DNA of 64,000 nucleotides from Phoronis australis. Its lineage: Eukaryota; Phoronida; Phoronidae. The stretch covers positions 64,256-128,255 of the forward strand of contig NMRA01000631.1 of assembly GCA_002633005.1 (NCBI GenBank), given 5' to 3'. Shown piece after piece: positions 39,601 through 51,917 of the stretch. Position numbers and translations under genes: made by a program. Within the stretch, counting starts at the first letter, position 1. Every line of letters begins with the position of its first letter. The notes beneath the pieces are model-generated. The model was not told the origin of the DNA, did not search any database, and saw only the letters and a program-made list of their open reading frames with translations.

Positions 39601-42600
39601 CTTTCAAAAGAGTGTTTCTGTGGACTCTTTTAGTAAGTAAAAGCTGCTAAAATTGCTTGTATTCTCTAACTATGATTTGCAGGTGCTGAACAAGAAGTTT
39701 AGTGGAGACATAGAGAAGATCCTTCCACTCACTTTCCCTGATCAGTACTTCACCTGCTCCATGGTGTGTTTGTCATGCAAGTAAGTGCTTTTTCAGAATA
39801 ACGGAAAAAGAGATGGCATTTATGGAATCATACTTCTTTCACAGTTTTAGAGGCTTTGGATGGAATTCACATATTTCAGTAGTGGATATCATAATTTATT
39901 TTTGTTGCTTTATTTTGATAAATTATAAATGTGATCTTATTAATTCATTGCACAAGACCGATTTTGGCTACAACTTAGTTGATGACCGCTTTGTATCTGA
40001 TATATTCATGCAGTTTTACATTCTTTGTGATGGTTGCACTGTTTTTTGGCAATAGTAAGATATAAAATGCCCACATTTTGAGAACCAGTTTGATGCCTGT
40101 TTTTCTAATTTATGCTGGTTGAGAAACAATTGACATTGCTTGAAGCAATATATTGGTGATATCTTTTTATGTGTTTTTGGTACGAAAACCATTGTAATTA
40201 TATTGCTTTGATTTATCTGTCCTAAAAGCTAATAAAACTTTGTTATTTAACACTTTGAAGTAGCAGAACAAATTTTGCTGATTTACAAATGGGAAAGAAC
40301 AGAATTTTAATTTTGCAAAATCAGATTTCTTTGTTTGTGGAAAAAAACATTACGCCAGGGTCTCTATATTTCTGAGGTATTTTGCAGATTGTGGAATGCT
40401 GAAGAGAAATATACAACAGATTTTGGTTCAAGTTGGTCTATGATAAAGTTGGCAAATGAATTTTATAAAAGTGGTGATAAAGATATACTCCCCTGTGAGT
40501 TATTGTTAAGTTTTTAGCACTTGATGTGTTCTCATGCCACTGTGTTAGGTTGTGACAGGGGGTCTGTTGGTCATTTCAGTGTTCGTTGCCAGAACAGCAT
40601 GAATCACAATACAGAGGACATTCCTCACTCTGTCGCAGACTCGGCGTGCATTTTTCAACAGAAATTTGACAACAAAGTCTACCTGTGCAAGGTAAGCTGA
40701 CAAGTCGTCTCATTGTCTAAAGGCAACTTGACAGAGGTTTTACAGAGACTGAAGCATTCAACTGTTTAAAAAGTAAATCTTCGAGTCATGAGGCTCATTG
40801 GTCAGGTTGCAAAGCCTAGTTTCTGTAGCATGTGTGAATGGAAATCATTTGACACTCCCTAGATGGATTGCTAGTTTTAGTTAGTTCAACTGAGTCGATT
40901 AGAGCAATGTAGCTTGAAGCAGCTGTAAAATTAACTTCCGTCAAAGAAGAGGAAACTTTTGATTCAGTCCTTGTACCATGATCATAAAACTGGTTGCAGT
41001 TTGTTCCTTCCCCAGGCAAGAAGTGGTTTCTGGGCTTGGAATGACCTGACTGGCTGTTATTGCTGGAAACACTGACTGGTTGTTATTGCTGGAAACAATT
41101 CCTATCATCTACAATGACCCGCAATGACAAACTAAGTTACCCAACCTGTTCACTAGCAATAACGAAAAGTCAATTCGTCCCAAGTTCAGATATCACCTCT
41201 AATCTGAATAAGGAACAAGTTGACCTCTTTTATAATCATGATAACTTGGTAAATAGTCTAAATCAAAAGCTGTTTCTTTATGAAAGATGTGTTTACATAC
41301 GCTTGCCTTGACAGCAGTAGCATGGTATCCAACTCACTACTTTCTTGTTTTGAGCCCACTAGGTTATTTTAATAAATGTGGTTATTAAAATAACCACATT
41401 TATTATGCGCCCACATATTTATATGTGGACGCATTATGCCGTCATCTCCGTCCGTCCGTCCGTCTGGGCAGCGTCCGTCCGGCGTCCGCTGCTTTATCTC
41501 CAAAACCCTTTGACATACGTTCATGAAATTTGGCACATATGTTCCATTCATGAATGGGACGGCATGAGCAAACTTTCGGCAGATTCGACTACCGGTGTGC
41601 TCCCTAATGGCAATTTTAGTTTTTTACGCTTACCTTTGTATCTTCAAAAGTACTGAACGGATTTTCATGAAATTTGGTGTGTAGGCACCTATTAGTGAGA
41701 TGACGGTATTTTCCCGTTTTCGAATGGATTAGACATAGTTTGCGCCACCTAGTGGCCATTTTTACTGTTTTCGAGTCTGTTTTTTTGCGTCCACCCCTCT
41801 ATCAACCAAACTGCTCAAAGGATGATTGTGAAAATTGGCATGTATGTGCTTACTATGAAGAGGATAGTTGACGATGATTTTCCAACGATTTCAACTATTG
41901 TGGCGCCTTTTGTTTTTTGCGCCTATGGCTGTATCTCCTAAACCGTTCGCAAGATCTTTACGAAATTTAGTAAGTATATTTATATGATATTAACAACAGA
42001 CGGCGACGACTTTTGGACAGATCCAAAAACAGGTGTGCCCCCTAATGGCAATTTTATTTTTTTTACGTTTACCTTTGTATCTTCAAAAGTCCTTTATGGA
42101 TTTTCATGAAATTTAATATGTCGCACATATTAGTGAGTTGACGCTATCCTCCGGATGGATTTGACGTACTTTGCGCCACCTAGTGGCCATTTTTACTGTT
42201 TTCGAGTCTGTTTTTTTGCGTCCACCCCTCTATCAACCAAACCGCTCAAAGGATGATCGTGAAAATTGGCAGGTATGTGCTTACTATGAAGAGGACGGTT
42301 GACGATGATTTTTCGACGATTTCGACTACTGTGGCACCTCCTAGTGGCAGTTTTGTTTTTGTTGCGCCTATGGCTGTATCTCCTAAACTGTTCGCAGGAT
42401 CTTTACTTAATTTAGCTAGTGTATTTATATGATGTTGGCTACGGATGACGACGACTTTCGGACAGATCTGACTACTGCTGTGCCCCCTAGTGGCAATTTT
42501 AGTTTTTTATGTTTAACTCAGTATCTTCAAAGGTCCTCAACAGATTTTCATAAAATTTTAAGTATAGGCATCTATTGGTGTGATGACGCTATCTTCCTGT

Positions 42601-45600
42601 TTTTGGATGGAATCGAGGTATTTTGCACCACCTAGTGGCCATTTTTGCTGTTTTCAAATCTTGTTTTTGTGTCCACCCCTGTATCAACCAAATCATTTGA
42701 AAATTGGCATATATGTTCTCAGTGTGAAGACGACCTTTGATGATGGTGACTGACTACTGTGGCGCCTCGTAGTGGTAGTTTTGTTTTGCGCCCATAGTTG
42801 TATCTCCTAAAGCCACTGCAGGATCTTTACTAAATTTAGTAAGTGTATTTATATGAAGATAACGAGAGACGACGACGACGATTTCAGGCGGATCCAACGG
42901 ACAATGTGCCCACTAGTTGGCAATTTCATTTTATTCTGTTTTCCTTTGTTTCTCTGAAGTTCCTTGACAGATTTTTATGAAATATGGCATGTTCCTGTTT
43001 TTGGATGGATTGTATGTTTTTGCGCCATCTAGTGGCCATTTTTATGATACAAATAAATAACCCTAAAAGCACACCATTTGCAATGCATTTGTGGGTGCAT
43101 TTGAATGCTCCACGTTGCTCTTGTTGCTGTTGAAACTAATTTTTAAGTGTCACTTAGTTTTTAAACATAGTGGCTTGGATCTTCCTGCTAGTTACTTTCT
43201 AGTTTGATTCTATATGCCTGCGGGATTGAAAACTTAGTCTCATAGTAGATTTTGTAGACATTATGCAGAAGACATTTTATTGAGCGCTCTTAGGTTTTTG
43301 TCTCTGTTTTATCCACAAGCTAGAGCTTGTCTCTTTTGTTTTAGAATGTACTTTCATAACTTCGCATGCTAGAGAGATACCTTAATACGGGCATTCACTC
43401 CACTTGGCATGACTTACAGGGTGAATGCAAAGTAGTTTGGTATTGAAAAGCATCCCATCAAGTCACATGACTGTGCACATTAGATCCGTTGTGTCTACAA
43501 GTCTCTTACCTAGAACAGTGAATGAAAGCTGAGGTGCCTTCTGTACACTCAAGTCTTACATAGAACAGTGAATGAAAGCTGAGGTACCTTCTGTACACTC
43601 AAGAATCTCATGACAACACAAGATCATGAAAGACTGTAAGATCATGTGAACAGAATGCACGCACTAGCAAAATGGCCTCCACTGAAGTCATTAGTAAGTG
43701 CAGTTGGAATTGGGAATTATAGGATAGTACTAACTTTAAGTGCATCATGGGTGACTTATGTTTATGGAATGTACCCAAGTTGTTTTTATTTTGTACGCAG
43801 AGAATAATAGAAGGCAAGCTGCATTCATAAAGAGAACAAATAAATTTTTCAAGTTCATGGTAACACTTAAAGCAAGTTTTCAGAGGCAAACCAACAACAC
43901 TGCACATTTTGATATTACACGAAACAAATAGCCTATTTTCTTATGCATTTTAGAAGTGCCACAAAAATGGCAAAAGGAGTGTTGTCGTTCCCAAGGCCGC
44001 AGCGTCCACAGACAGTCAGTGGTTTGCAGTTGTCACTTACGCAGTGTCTGGGTGAGTCAACCTTGCATATCGGACTCTTTCAAATTTACTTTATCATGAG
44101 ATGTTTAAAGCGTGTTTTTATAACTCATTGAATAGTCAATTTTCCCTGAATTTGACTCATTCTCTGTCAAGTTTGATGATTGAGGTTCCTTCTTGCACAC
44201 TCTTGTGGTCTCTTGCACAACTTATACATTTTACGCAATATTCACGGCATGTAATTGTGATGAAAGCTTAGCAAAAATGCAGTTCTCCTGAATTGCATTC
44301 CATAAGTGACTACACATCTCAAATTACATCCCATAACTTTCCACACATGAGTTGAGAAAAAATACTCATCTCTTTAATTACCTCCCATGAGTTACTACAT
44401 ATCAGTTGAGAGAAAGTACTTGTCTCTTAAATTACTCCCGTAAGTTACGAATCATCTGCTTGTAAATTTCATCACATAAGTTATTCAACATTAACTGGTA
44501 TTTAAGTGTAACAATATAAGCCCATTAAAGGACTGATGTTTCTTTGGGGCTGTCCATGTTAAATTTGCATATAAGAGGGAAGAGATTTAAAACATATGAG
44601 AGAATTTTAAGAAACAACAGTGACTGGTTGCCTGGTGACAGTTTCAGTTGTTTTCTCCTGGTGGTATGTTGAAGTTGTTCTATTTCACAGTGGAGACATG
44701 ATGAAGTAGGTATATAGAGGTGGAGCCTACAGTGTGATGTCCATGTTGTCAGTTTGAGGATAGTTGGATTTGTCAGTTTGGTGCAACCAGCTGCCGTTCC
44801 ATTGTGGAAGTCTCATTAAATGCTTTAAGTCACCTAGTACCAGCAGCCTAGTAAATCCATTTAGTAGTCGCAGAACAAGTGCACTATTGACAAGCCATGA
44901 TTTCCAACTTATTGAATTCTTTCTTAGCAAAAATGATTTGTCAGTTCTTTAGTTCAGAAATCATTTTTGAGCAAGGTGCAAGATTCAACTTAAAAGACCT
45001 CATTTGTAGAAGTGACGGATCTCATTCCAAAGCTGGTGGAGGCTGGTGCATTGGGATTTTAATGGTAAGGTTGGCTAGCAACTTATGATAGAGCAGTGTT
45101 TGAGATAACCTCTTTCTGTTTGCAGCTATGTCCTGGAGTGTCCACGTTGTGGGGTCATCTACAGAAGTAGACAGCACTGGTACGGTAACAAGGACCCAGA
45201 GGAAGGCATTGTAATACCAGAGATACAACATGTTTGGCCAGGGGTATGTCACATACCGAGTCTTTCAATGGTCCAAGGGTTAAAATAGATTTTTGTAATT
45301 TAACAATTATGTGTGCCAGACTTGTCAATTTGTTATCTGGCATTTGACAAATGTCCTTCACTGTTAATCCACTTTGGTTTGGAACTCTTTTTTACATGCA
45401 AGATTTTTACAAAATCTGCTTAAGAAACACAAAAATTGTAGTGATAGATTTGTGAATATGATATAACTAACTGCGTAACACAGTAGCTTGTAAAAATCTT
45501 CTTTATGGAATAGCACCATCACTAATCAGAAAATGCAGTGCTATTTTTACATTTTCTCAATTTTATTGTTCATTGTGCTGATCTGATATTGTGTCTTTTG

Positions 45601-47984
45601 TCCTTAGAAAAATACTGTCCTCCAAGGGACTCATAATGCTGCACGACGAGTGATTGACGGCTTCAACTATGTGTCTGAGGCCGTGTCTAGTGTCAGTGCC
45701 AAACCCACACGGGCACTGGGGAAGTTGATTGCCGACAAAATGGTCAATCCATCATACTGGGTGCCAAATGCTGAAATTCATGTATGTTTGATTGTGTAAA
45801 TCATCAACTGATATACAGCATTGGCATAATTTTATCTCGCGCAAATTTTTTTTTTGTACGCCATTGATGTTCACATCTTTTTGTTCATCCTTTCTGCATC
45901 AGTTAATTGTCTGTCGTTACTTGAATGAGTTCTTCACAAATTGCTTGATAGTTTCTGATGAGATCTGAGACAGAATTGTGCAGGTTGAAGGGCTAATTCG
46001 AGACAGATTGCACTACTATAGCAGTCTCTGTTGTTTTTTATTTTCAACATTGTCTGGACTAGAAGACTAAAATGTGGTCTTGGTTTTGTGGGATTTTGAC
46101 CGTTTTCGTCTGAATTAGATAAAGTTTCCATATTCAGATTTTGATGTCTGTGGTGTTTAAGTCTTAAAGCATTTCCACTGTAGTTGTCAGTAATCCATCC
46201 TCAGCTTTGCCATGTTCTACTTCTGCAGGAGTGCCATGCCTGTAAGACAACCTTCACACACGATGACACCATTCATCATTGTCGAGCCTGTGGAAAGGGA
46301 GTGTGTGACATTTGTTCCAGTCACAGGCGACCTGTACCAGAGAGGGGCTGGGGCACGGAGCCTGTTCGAGTTTGTGATGTGTGCTACAAAAGCAGCGAGA
46401 TGATTGGTGAGTGACTTTGAATTGAGATTGTAGTCATTTTGCTCGATTTGGTTTAGATTTTTTTTTTCATCAGGTGGACTTCTTATTTAAAACTAGCAAG
46501 CTTGGTAGAAAGCGTTATGAGTACACCTGAGCAGTTCTAGTAGCTCTTGTTAAAATTAATGTCATTAAAAATTACAATACCTTATTTGAGTTGACAAATT
46601 TGGTGACTGGCAAGAAAACAATATCGTTAGTCTGTTGTCGTGCAGTTGTCATCAGATGTGCTACATTTGGACAAACTGGGAGGACCGCAAAGTTGCGGCA
46701 AACTGAAAAAGCAGTCTTAGCTTATTTCTACAGGTTTGAACCTGCTTCAATTCTGAACTGATTTGCTTAAATATACTTTTTGGCAGAAATTGTACCTTTA
46801 ACATAATTAGGGTTTTGGTCAAGCTATTACAAAACATACCTGTCTACCCAGTGAAAGAAAAACCTTGTGGTTGCCTACCCATCAATCATTACTTATTGAA
46901 GACTTTTGATGGTTTCATGACACCAACATCGCTATACAATGCATGATGTGCAATAATCTGAAACCTTCACTGAAATCCTGTATTTCAGTCTTTGCAATGG
47001 CACCTCAAGAGATACTAGCCATTGTGTATTGTGGTTCAAAACACTTGACTTATTTAATTAATGAACAATTTTTTGCTTTCAGAATCTACTGGCAGTGATA
47101 CTAGTGAGAATCGCGTTTCCACTCGCCTGGTGACTGAAACCCTCACAAGTGCCTTGGGAAAAGTTGCTATGGCAATTGATTACCCTTTAGGTAAGGCAGT
47201 GCCATGTAACTTTTAACCATATGCTCATTAATTAGTAAAACATCAAAGTACATGAAGCCATATGATCAAGGTTGCTAGTCATCCTTTAGTCAATTTCTTT
47301 ATTAGCATTTCATTATGGTTTATTACATCAACAGTTCTGTTTACAAGTGTTTTAAACAATGTCAAAGTGGGATCATTCACAAGTATGACCATTTTACAAG
47401 TGGACAAATGTTAGAAATATATCCCCACCCCCCACCCCCCAAAAAAATATGCTTTTATAGGCCAGTATATATACTGATGTTTGCCTTCACTCTGTTGTGG
47501 TAACATGGAACAAATATTTTCATATAATCCATGACATGCTTTTGTTTTGGAGGGGCACTTTGTAAGCACTGTATTTGTCTTTTCACATCGCCGATGTTAA
47601 CAACATCAAAAGCGTACACTTGCGGCAAGCCTCCACCTATCTCTCCCTGATGAGCTTATTTTGAACACTTTAATGTGAAAATGGTAATAATTGTGAACTG
47701 TCCCTTACAAGTTGCTGTTCATGTTGTGACAAAGACATCCAATGTTTTCAGAGGTTATCAAAGACTCAGCCAGACCTGCGTACTGGCTGCCAGATGATCA
47801 GATAACTCACTGTTGTTGCTGCAATGAGGAGTTTTGCCCTAAAATTCAGATACATCACTGTCGTGCATGTGGTCAGGGTGTCTGTGATAGCTGCTCACCG
47901 CATCGACGACCGGTGCCCTCTAGGGGCTGGGATTACGATGTGCGCATCTGTAAAAATTGCAATAAAATGAAAGGAAAGTTATAA
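36666..47984 (+). CDS. ZFYVE1: ZFYVE1 (DFCP1-like) double-FYVE, P-loop NTPase protein
   Basis: This is a complete gene encoding 899 aa (human 777). Coding exons are 36666-37526, 38250-38751, 39077-39294, 39683-39780, 40580-40691, 43954-44051, 45126-45243, 45608-45781, 46229-46406, 47083-47190 and 47752-47984. All have GT-AG borders and phases that sum exactly. Order of parts: two Cys/His B-box-like fingers (about residues 20-115), a Ser/Pro-rich acidic linker, a P-loop GNTGDGKS at 314-321 with DTEG further on (the DFCP1 NTPase domain), a Cys-rich central region ([14 protein letters not shown]), and FYVE fingers at about 728-787 and 838-895 with HHCRACG and RPVP.RGW motifs. In vertebrates DFCP1 binds PI3P, marks omegasomes on the ER and lies on lipid droplets. 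The N-terminal linker is longer than in human. Both FYVE fingers have Ile before HHCR where human ZFYVE1 has Lys. Confidence 0.96.
38003..38070. repeat. TG microsatellite
   Basis: Interrupted (TG)n with GC steps lies in ZFYVE1 intron 1. Confidence 0.85.
41371..41404. repeat. Perfect 16-bp inverted repeat
   Basis: AATAAATGTGGTTATT and its exact complement are separated by two bases. It lies directly outside the end of the modular repeat at 41405, in a ZFYVE1 intron. Confidence 0.85.
41405..43125 (+). repeat. Modular interspersed repeat, copy C (longest, four modules)
   Basis: This 1.7-kb element starts with a palindromic terminus (GCGCCCACATATTTATATGT) and ends with the GTTGCTCTTGTT terminus. 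GCGCCACCTAGTGGCCATTT-type blocks recur at 41741, 42172, 42624 and 43021, a period of roughly 400-450 bp. Each module also holds AAATTGGCAT, CTGTATCTCCTAAA and GTGCCCCCTA blocks. No open frame spans it. It is inverted relative to copies A and B and probably non-autonomous. Confidence 0.8.
43505..43603. repeat. 50-bp tandem duplication
   Basis: Two copies of a 50-bp unit containing TAGAACAGTGAATGAAAGCT lie in a ZFYVE1 intron. Confidence 0.85.
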
Positions 47985-49411
47985 TTACTGGTACTGCTTG
48001 TATTTTCACTTGTAACTCATGAATGTATATAACAAGGAATGGTTTTCTGAATTGGCATACTCTAGGTGTGTTATTAGAAAATATGATTGAGTAATATAAA
48101 TGTTGTTTTTGAACACTGGGACTATAGTCATCCAAACTCCTAGCTGTATTCCTCCTAACACTTGTTAGTGACTTACTCTGTGCCTTGGTCATATATCTCT
48201 TGATGCTCACCCAATCCCACTAACTGAGTTCTATCTCATGGCTTAGCCCGATCGGGCAATTTTTTCTTGGATCATTGATAACTTTCAGTGATTTTTGATG
48301 CTGACATCTGCTCAACACTCCCACCTGGCTAATCACGTGGCTTTTTGCCAATGTGTCAGTTTTTTGTCGCAAACTCATTGGACTGGCATCGAAAGCTTCA
48401 TGTGACCGAGGCACTATTTATTGCGACCCATGCATTGCTTTTGCCTAGGCCACTTCACAAGTCAAAGTAACAAATTGGCTGTTAGTTTAGTAACATGTTG
48501 TTACGTAATTATATAAAAGCTTTTCCATGGGAACACTGTCAAGGGCTTAAAGGAGAAGGCTGCCATTTTTAGTTTCATTTTTGGTTAAATTAATTTTCAG
48601 GTGTTCCTAGATAAAGTTTCAACCAAATTTCCCCAGTTCTTAATTAATTATGGATGTGTCATTCTGGAAGTGATGCTGGTGGCCCGATTCATTTCATGTC
48701 AGCTTTGTTTACATACACCTCAACCACTGACATAAAATGTTTCATTGCATAGGTCAGCTTTTAACAAGCTAGACCATTTTTGCCTTTCCTTGAGACTTAT
48801 TTACTACTCCTGAAAGTTGATGCATACTGGTATGCAAGAATCACAAGTTCTCAAGGAATTTAGGAGTTCCATTTCACTGATTTCCAGTGCATTCAAAATC
48901 TGATGGAGTTGGCTTCTTTGTGTCAGGAATGCAGCGTTGCCGGTTCACACCAACTATCACCATCAGATTATGAAAGGGACATGTATGTAGAGATCATACA
49001 GGTCATGCTTAACATGTTCTGAAGAAAGATGCCATACCGTTGGTATTTCCATTCTCTGCTCCATCGCCATCTGATAGGAGTGCTTTTTTGAAATGCGAAG
49101 TGTCGCGAGTTGCAGTCATTGTTAGTGATTCAAGGTCATGAAGTTGATGTCACCTGTGTGGGTGTGTATGAACACTCACTGCAACGTCTAAGGTCAGCAA
49201 ACAGCACAGCTTCACCATCTACGTGATTCATATCTTTGTGGTCACGGATGCCAGCCATTTCCCATCCATTACAGACAAGACAATGGCTAAATCTCTATCA
49301 ACTGAGTTCTTGTTCACTGTAGGATTGTCGGACAATATGCTTATAATTACTGCAATTTTTTGGAGACTATACATTTAGTAAATGTCCACATTGCACAATG
49401 CTGACGGGAAT

Positions 49412-49549
49412 GATTTTGGCTGGGAAGGTCACTTCTGGAGTGCTGCATACAGATTCAACAAAAACACAGGCAATTTAAGTAATTTTGGCTGGGAAGGTCA
49501 CTTCTGGAGTGCTGCGTACAGATTCAACAAAAACACAGGCAATTTAAGT
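49412..49549. repeat. 69-bp tandem duplication
   Basis: Two nearly identical 69-bp units (ATTTTGGCTGGGAAGGTCAC...) lie head to tail. The length is a multiple of three, so an open frame persists through them, but no motif is recognised. Confidence 0.9.
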
Positions 49550-50334
49550 AATTTAATGATTTATGTAGGACAACCAGAAAATTGCAATTTAACGAAAAAT
49601 GACACTAAAATCGGCTACCCTCATCTTTCAGTTTGGTTTGAATTATGTGTTGTCTTTCAGTTTATTTTGCTTCATACAATTTAAAAGATCAAGTATTTAT
49701 TAAATAAGTCATGTTGAGGTATGATTTAAATTGTAACAATCGTATAATTAGGAGATATTTTCATAATAAGGTGATAAAACATCTATTTTCTTTTTGTAAT
49801 ATTATGTCCATTATTCTTGAGGACTTGGTAAGTCTCTTGTGAAATATTACAGCATGTTATTTGAAATGGCAAGACCAGGTCAGTCTTTTTCTGTTGCAAA
49901 TGTCGTGGTCCTTTGATTTTCATTTCTACTGACCTTCCATTATGTATTTTCTAAATGTTTGTTATGATGGATTTTAAAATTTTAATTGGAAATAGCATTT
50001 TTTGTGTCTGGACGATTTTTACTTAGCTTGTTATGAAACAATGAAAGATAAGTTGGTAAAAGTAATACAAGGATAAAAAGTTGCTCTCCTACCTCGATTT
50101 ACTCTGTTACAAAAATTCTTTAGATAGATGCATTTTTTATCCTCTGTGTTGTAAAAAAAGCTTATGATTAGAACCCTGAAATTCACAAATATTCGAAAGT
50201 GCAGGAAGTCTGTGATTTTCCATGGGATGAGACAGTGAGACATAGCAACAAAAGCTTCTACTGTGCCATTTAGCTTCTTGTCTGTGATTTGGACAGCTAG
50301 AGGTCAAAAGAACCATCTGTACATCTGGGCCCAG

Positions 50335-50476
50335 TTGCATAAAAGTTATAGGCCCTATAGCAACAATGACGTCGCATTATCACAGGTTCTTATTGTTGAA
50401 CAGTGCACCTGACGTCATGCAACAATCAAAATTATCCAGTGAATAACTTTTGAAGCTTTATGCAACTCAGCCCAGG
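50335..50476. repeat. MITE with CTGGGC...GTTGCATAAA inverted ends
   Basis: Left end CTGGGCCCAGTTGCATAAA; right end, inverted, CCTGGGCTGAGTTGCATAAA; then shared AAAAGTTAT. About 142 bp, intergenic and non-coding. Confidence 0.75.
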
Positions 50477-51545
50477 TGCTGTCGAAAATTTAGATATACA
50501 TGTAGTGCCTGCACTTTGCTGTAAAAATAAGCATCTTGTATCGAAAATGGTATTTGTTTGTTCTTTCCTTTGTTTCCACACACTTGTATTCGCATTATGA
50601 AGAAACCAGACCACTGCTTGAGCAGTCTTTGGATAACTCTTAAAGTTTTTCAGATTATGTAGGTGTGCACGTTGGTGCATCTGTGTGGCAAACTCTTAGT
50701 TACAGTACATTGGTGTGTGTGCCTACACATAAAGCACCTGAGTAAACTGAGATGTGGAATGTGATGAGGGTTCACCTGTCCCTTACAAATCTGCAGGTGC
50801 TGACTTACTTTCAATAGTTAGGCTGATTAAGCGGGAATGGACTCACAAAATCTTTGGACATGTAGACGGGATTGTAGTCTGGGCTTAGGACCTAGTGTTT
50901 GTGTGCGAAAACAGCGTGAAAAATAATTGACAAAACGTATATTTTGGAAGTTAATGCTTGTTCGCGCATTTGGGAATAAGAGATCGGTGTTTCACATAAG
51001 GTCAACTCATTAATCACAAGAACATATACATTTCCTCGTACTTGCAAATATTTCTCTGTTTCCCTCAACCAAATGGTAGGGCCAAAGTAAGTGATGAGGG
51101 GGGGCACGTGCCCCTCCTGGAGTAATCTGTAGCCGTCGAGGTGAAAAGCGGCGACCGGCATTGGTGTAGGACTGGAGGTTGTCTAGAAAAGAAAATCGAA
51201 GCATGTTACAGAGAAAATTGAACAGGACATTTGTGAACTGCTGGTGCTTGTCCCTGGCTAAGACATTTTAATTGTAAAGAAGTACCAATTTTTGAAGGAC
51301 AGATCGTCTAAACGCCTTTGAAAGCGTACTCTTAATTATACATAATTGACTCCGATTTTTAGATTCAAGAACTTGAATATAAAACTACTTTTCCGAGGAG
51401 CCATCTTTCTTTTCCCGTTTTTCTTGAAATTGTATTTCATTTGATATAAATTGAGAACCAGATATAAATTGAGAACCAGATGAGGAGAGGCCCTGGTGGT
51501 GGCAACAGCTGCTGTAAGTTCTGTTTTTGAAATCATGATCTATAT

Positions 51546-51720
51546 TCAGGGACCCTGGCCTAGGAGGGGACCCGGACCTAGGAGGGGACTTGGGCCTAGG
51601 ATGGGACCCGGACCTAGGAGGGTACCCTGGCCTAGGAGGGGACCCGGGCTTAGGAGGGGACCTGGGTCTAGGAAGGGACCCGGACTTAGGAGGGTACCCT
51701 GACCTAGGACGGGACCCGCG
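51546..51720. repeat. 18-bp GC-rich minisatellite
   Basis: About ten units of GACCCGGACCTAGGAGGG with variants, each with a CCTAGG palindrome. The unit is a multiple of three, so frames on both strands stay open and give Gly/Pro/Arg repeats. I treat these as by-products. Confidence 0.9.
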
Positions 51721-51808
51721 TGAATTAGATATCCTTTCCTACTCACAGAGGGAGGCATCATCGATGGAGTTAACTGACGCTCTCCTTGTTTTGTGAAATC
51801 ATACGTTT

Positions 51809-51917
51809 CAGGGGCGGATCCAGGATTTTGAGTTAGGGGGGACCGAGGCAGAGTATTAGACAGGATTTTGCCAGTCAGACTTTTGCACCCCTTGGGCCCC
51901 CTCTAAATCCGCCACTG
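51809..51917. repeat. MITE with CAGGGGCGGATCC / CAGTGGCGG ends
   Basis: The 109-bp element begins CAGGGGCGGATCCAGGATTT and ends, inverted, CAGTGGCGGATTTAG. These ends resemble widespread hAT-type non-autonomous elements. No matching 8-bp target duplication is visible. A more decayed relative lies near 52040-52095. Confidence 0.6.

Noticed and set aside
49382-49684. 100-aa frame containing two identical 23-residue repeats
   Set aside because: Comes from the 69-bp tandem duplication; no splice context, motif or homologue recognised.
50892-51161. 89-aa minus-strand frame in the intergenic region
   Set aside because: No domain, splice signals or repeats supporting a gene; ends in low-complexity hydrophobic sequence.
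51496-51796. Gly/Pro/Arg-repeat proteins
   Set aside because: By-product of the 18-bp minisatellite; open in several frames on both strands.
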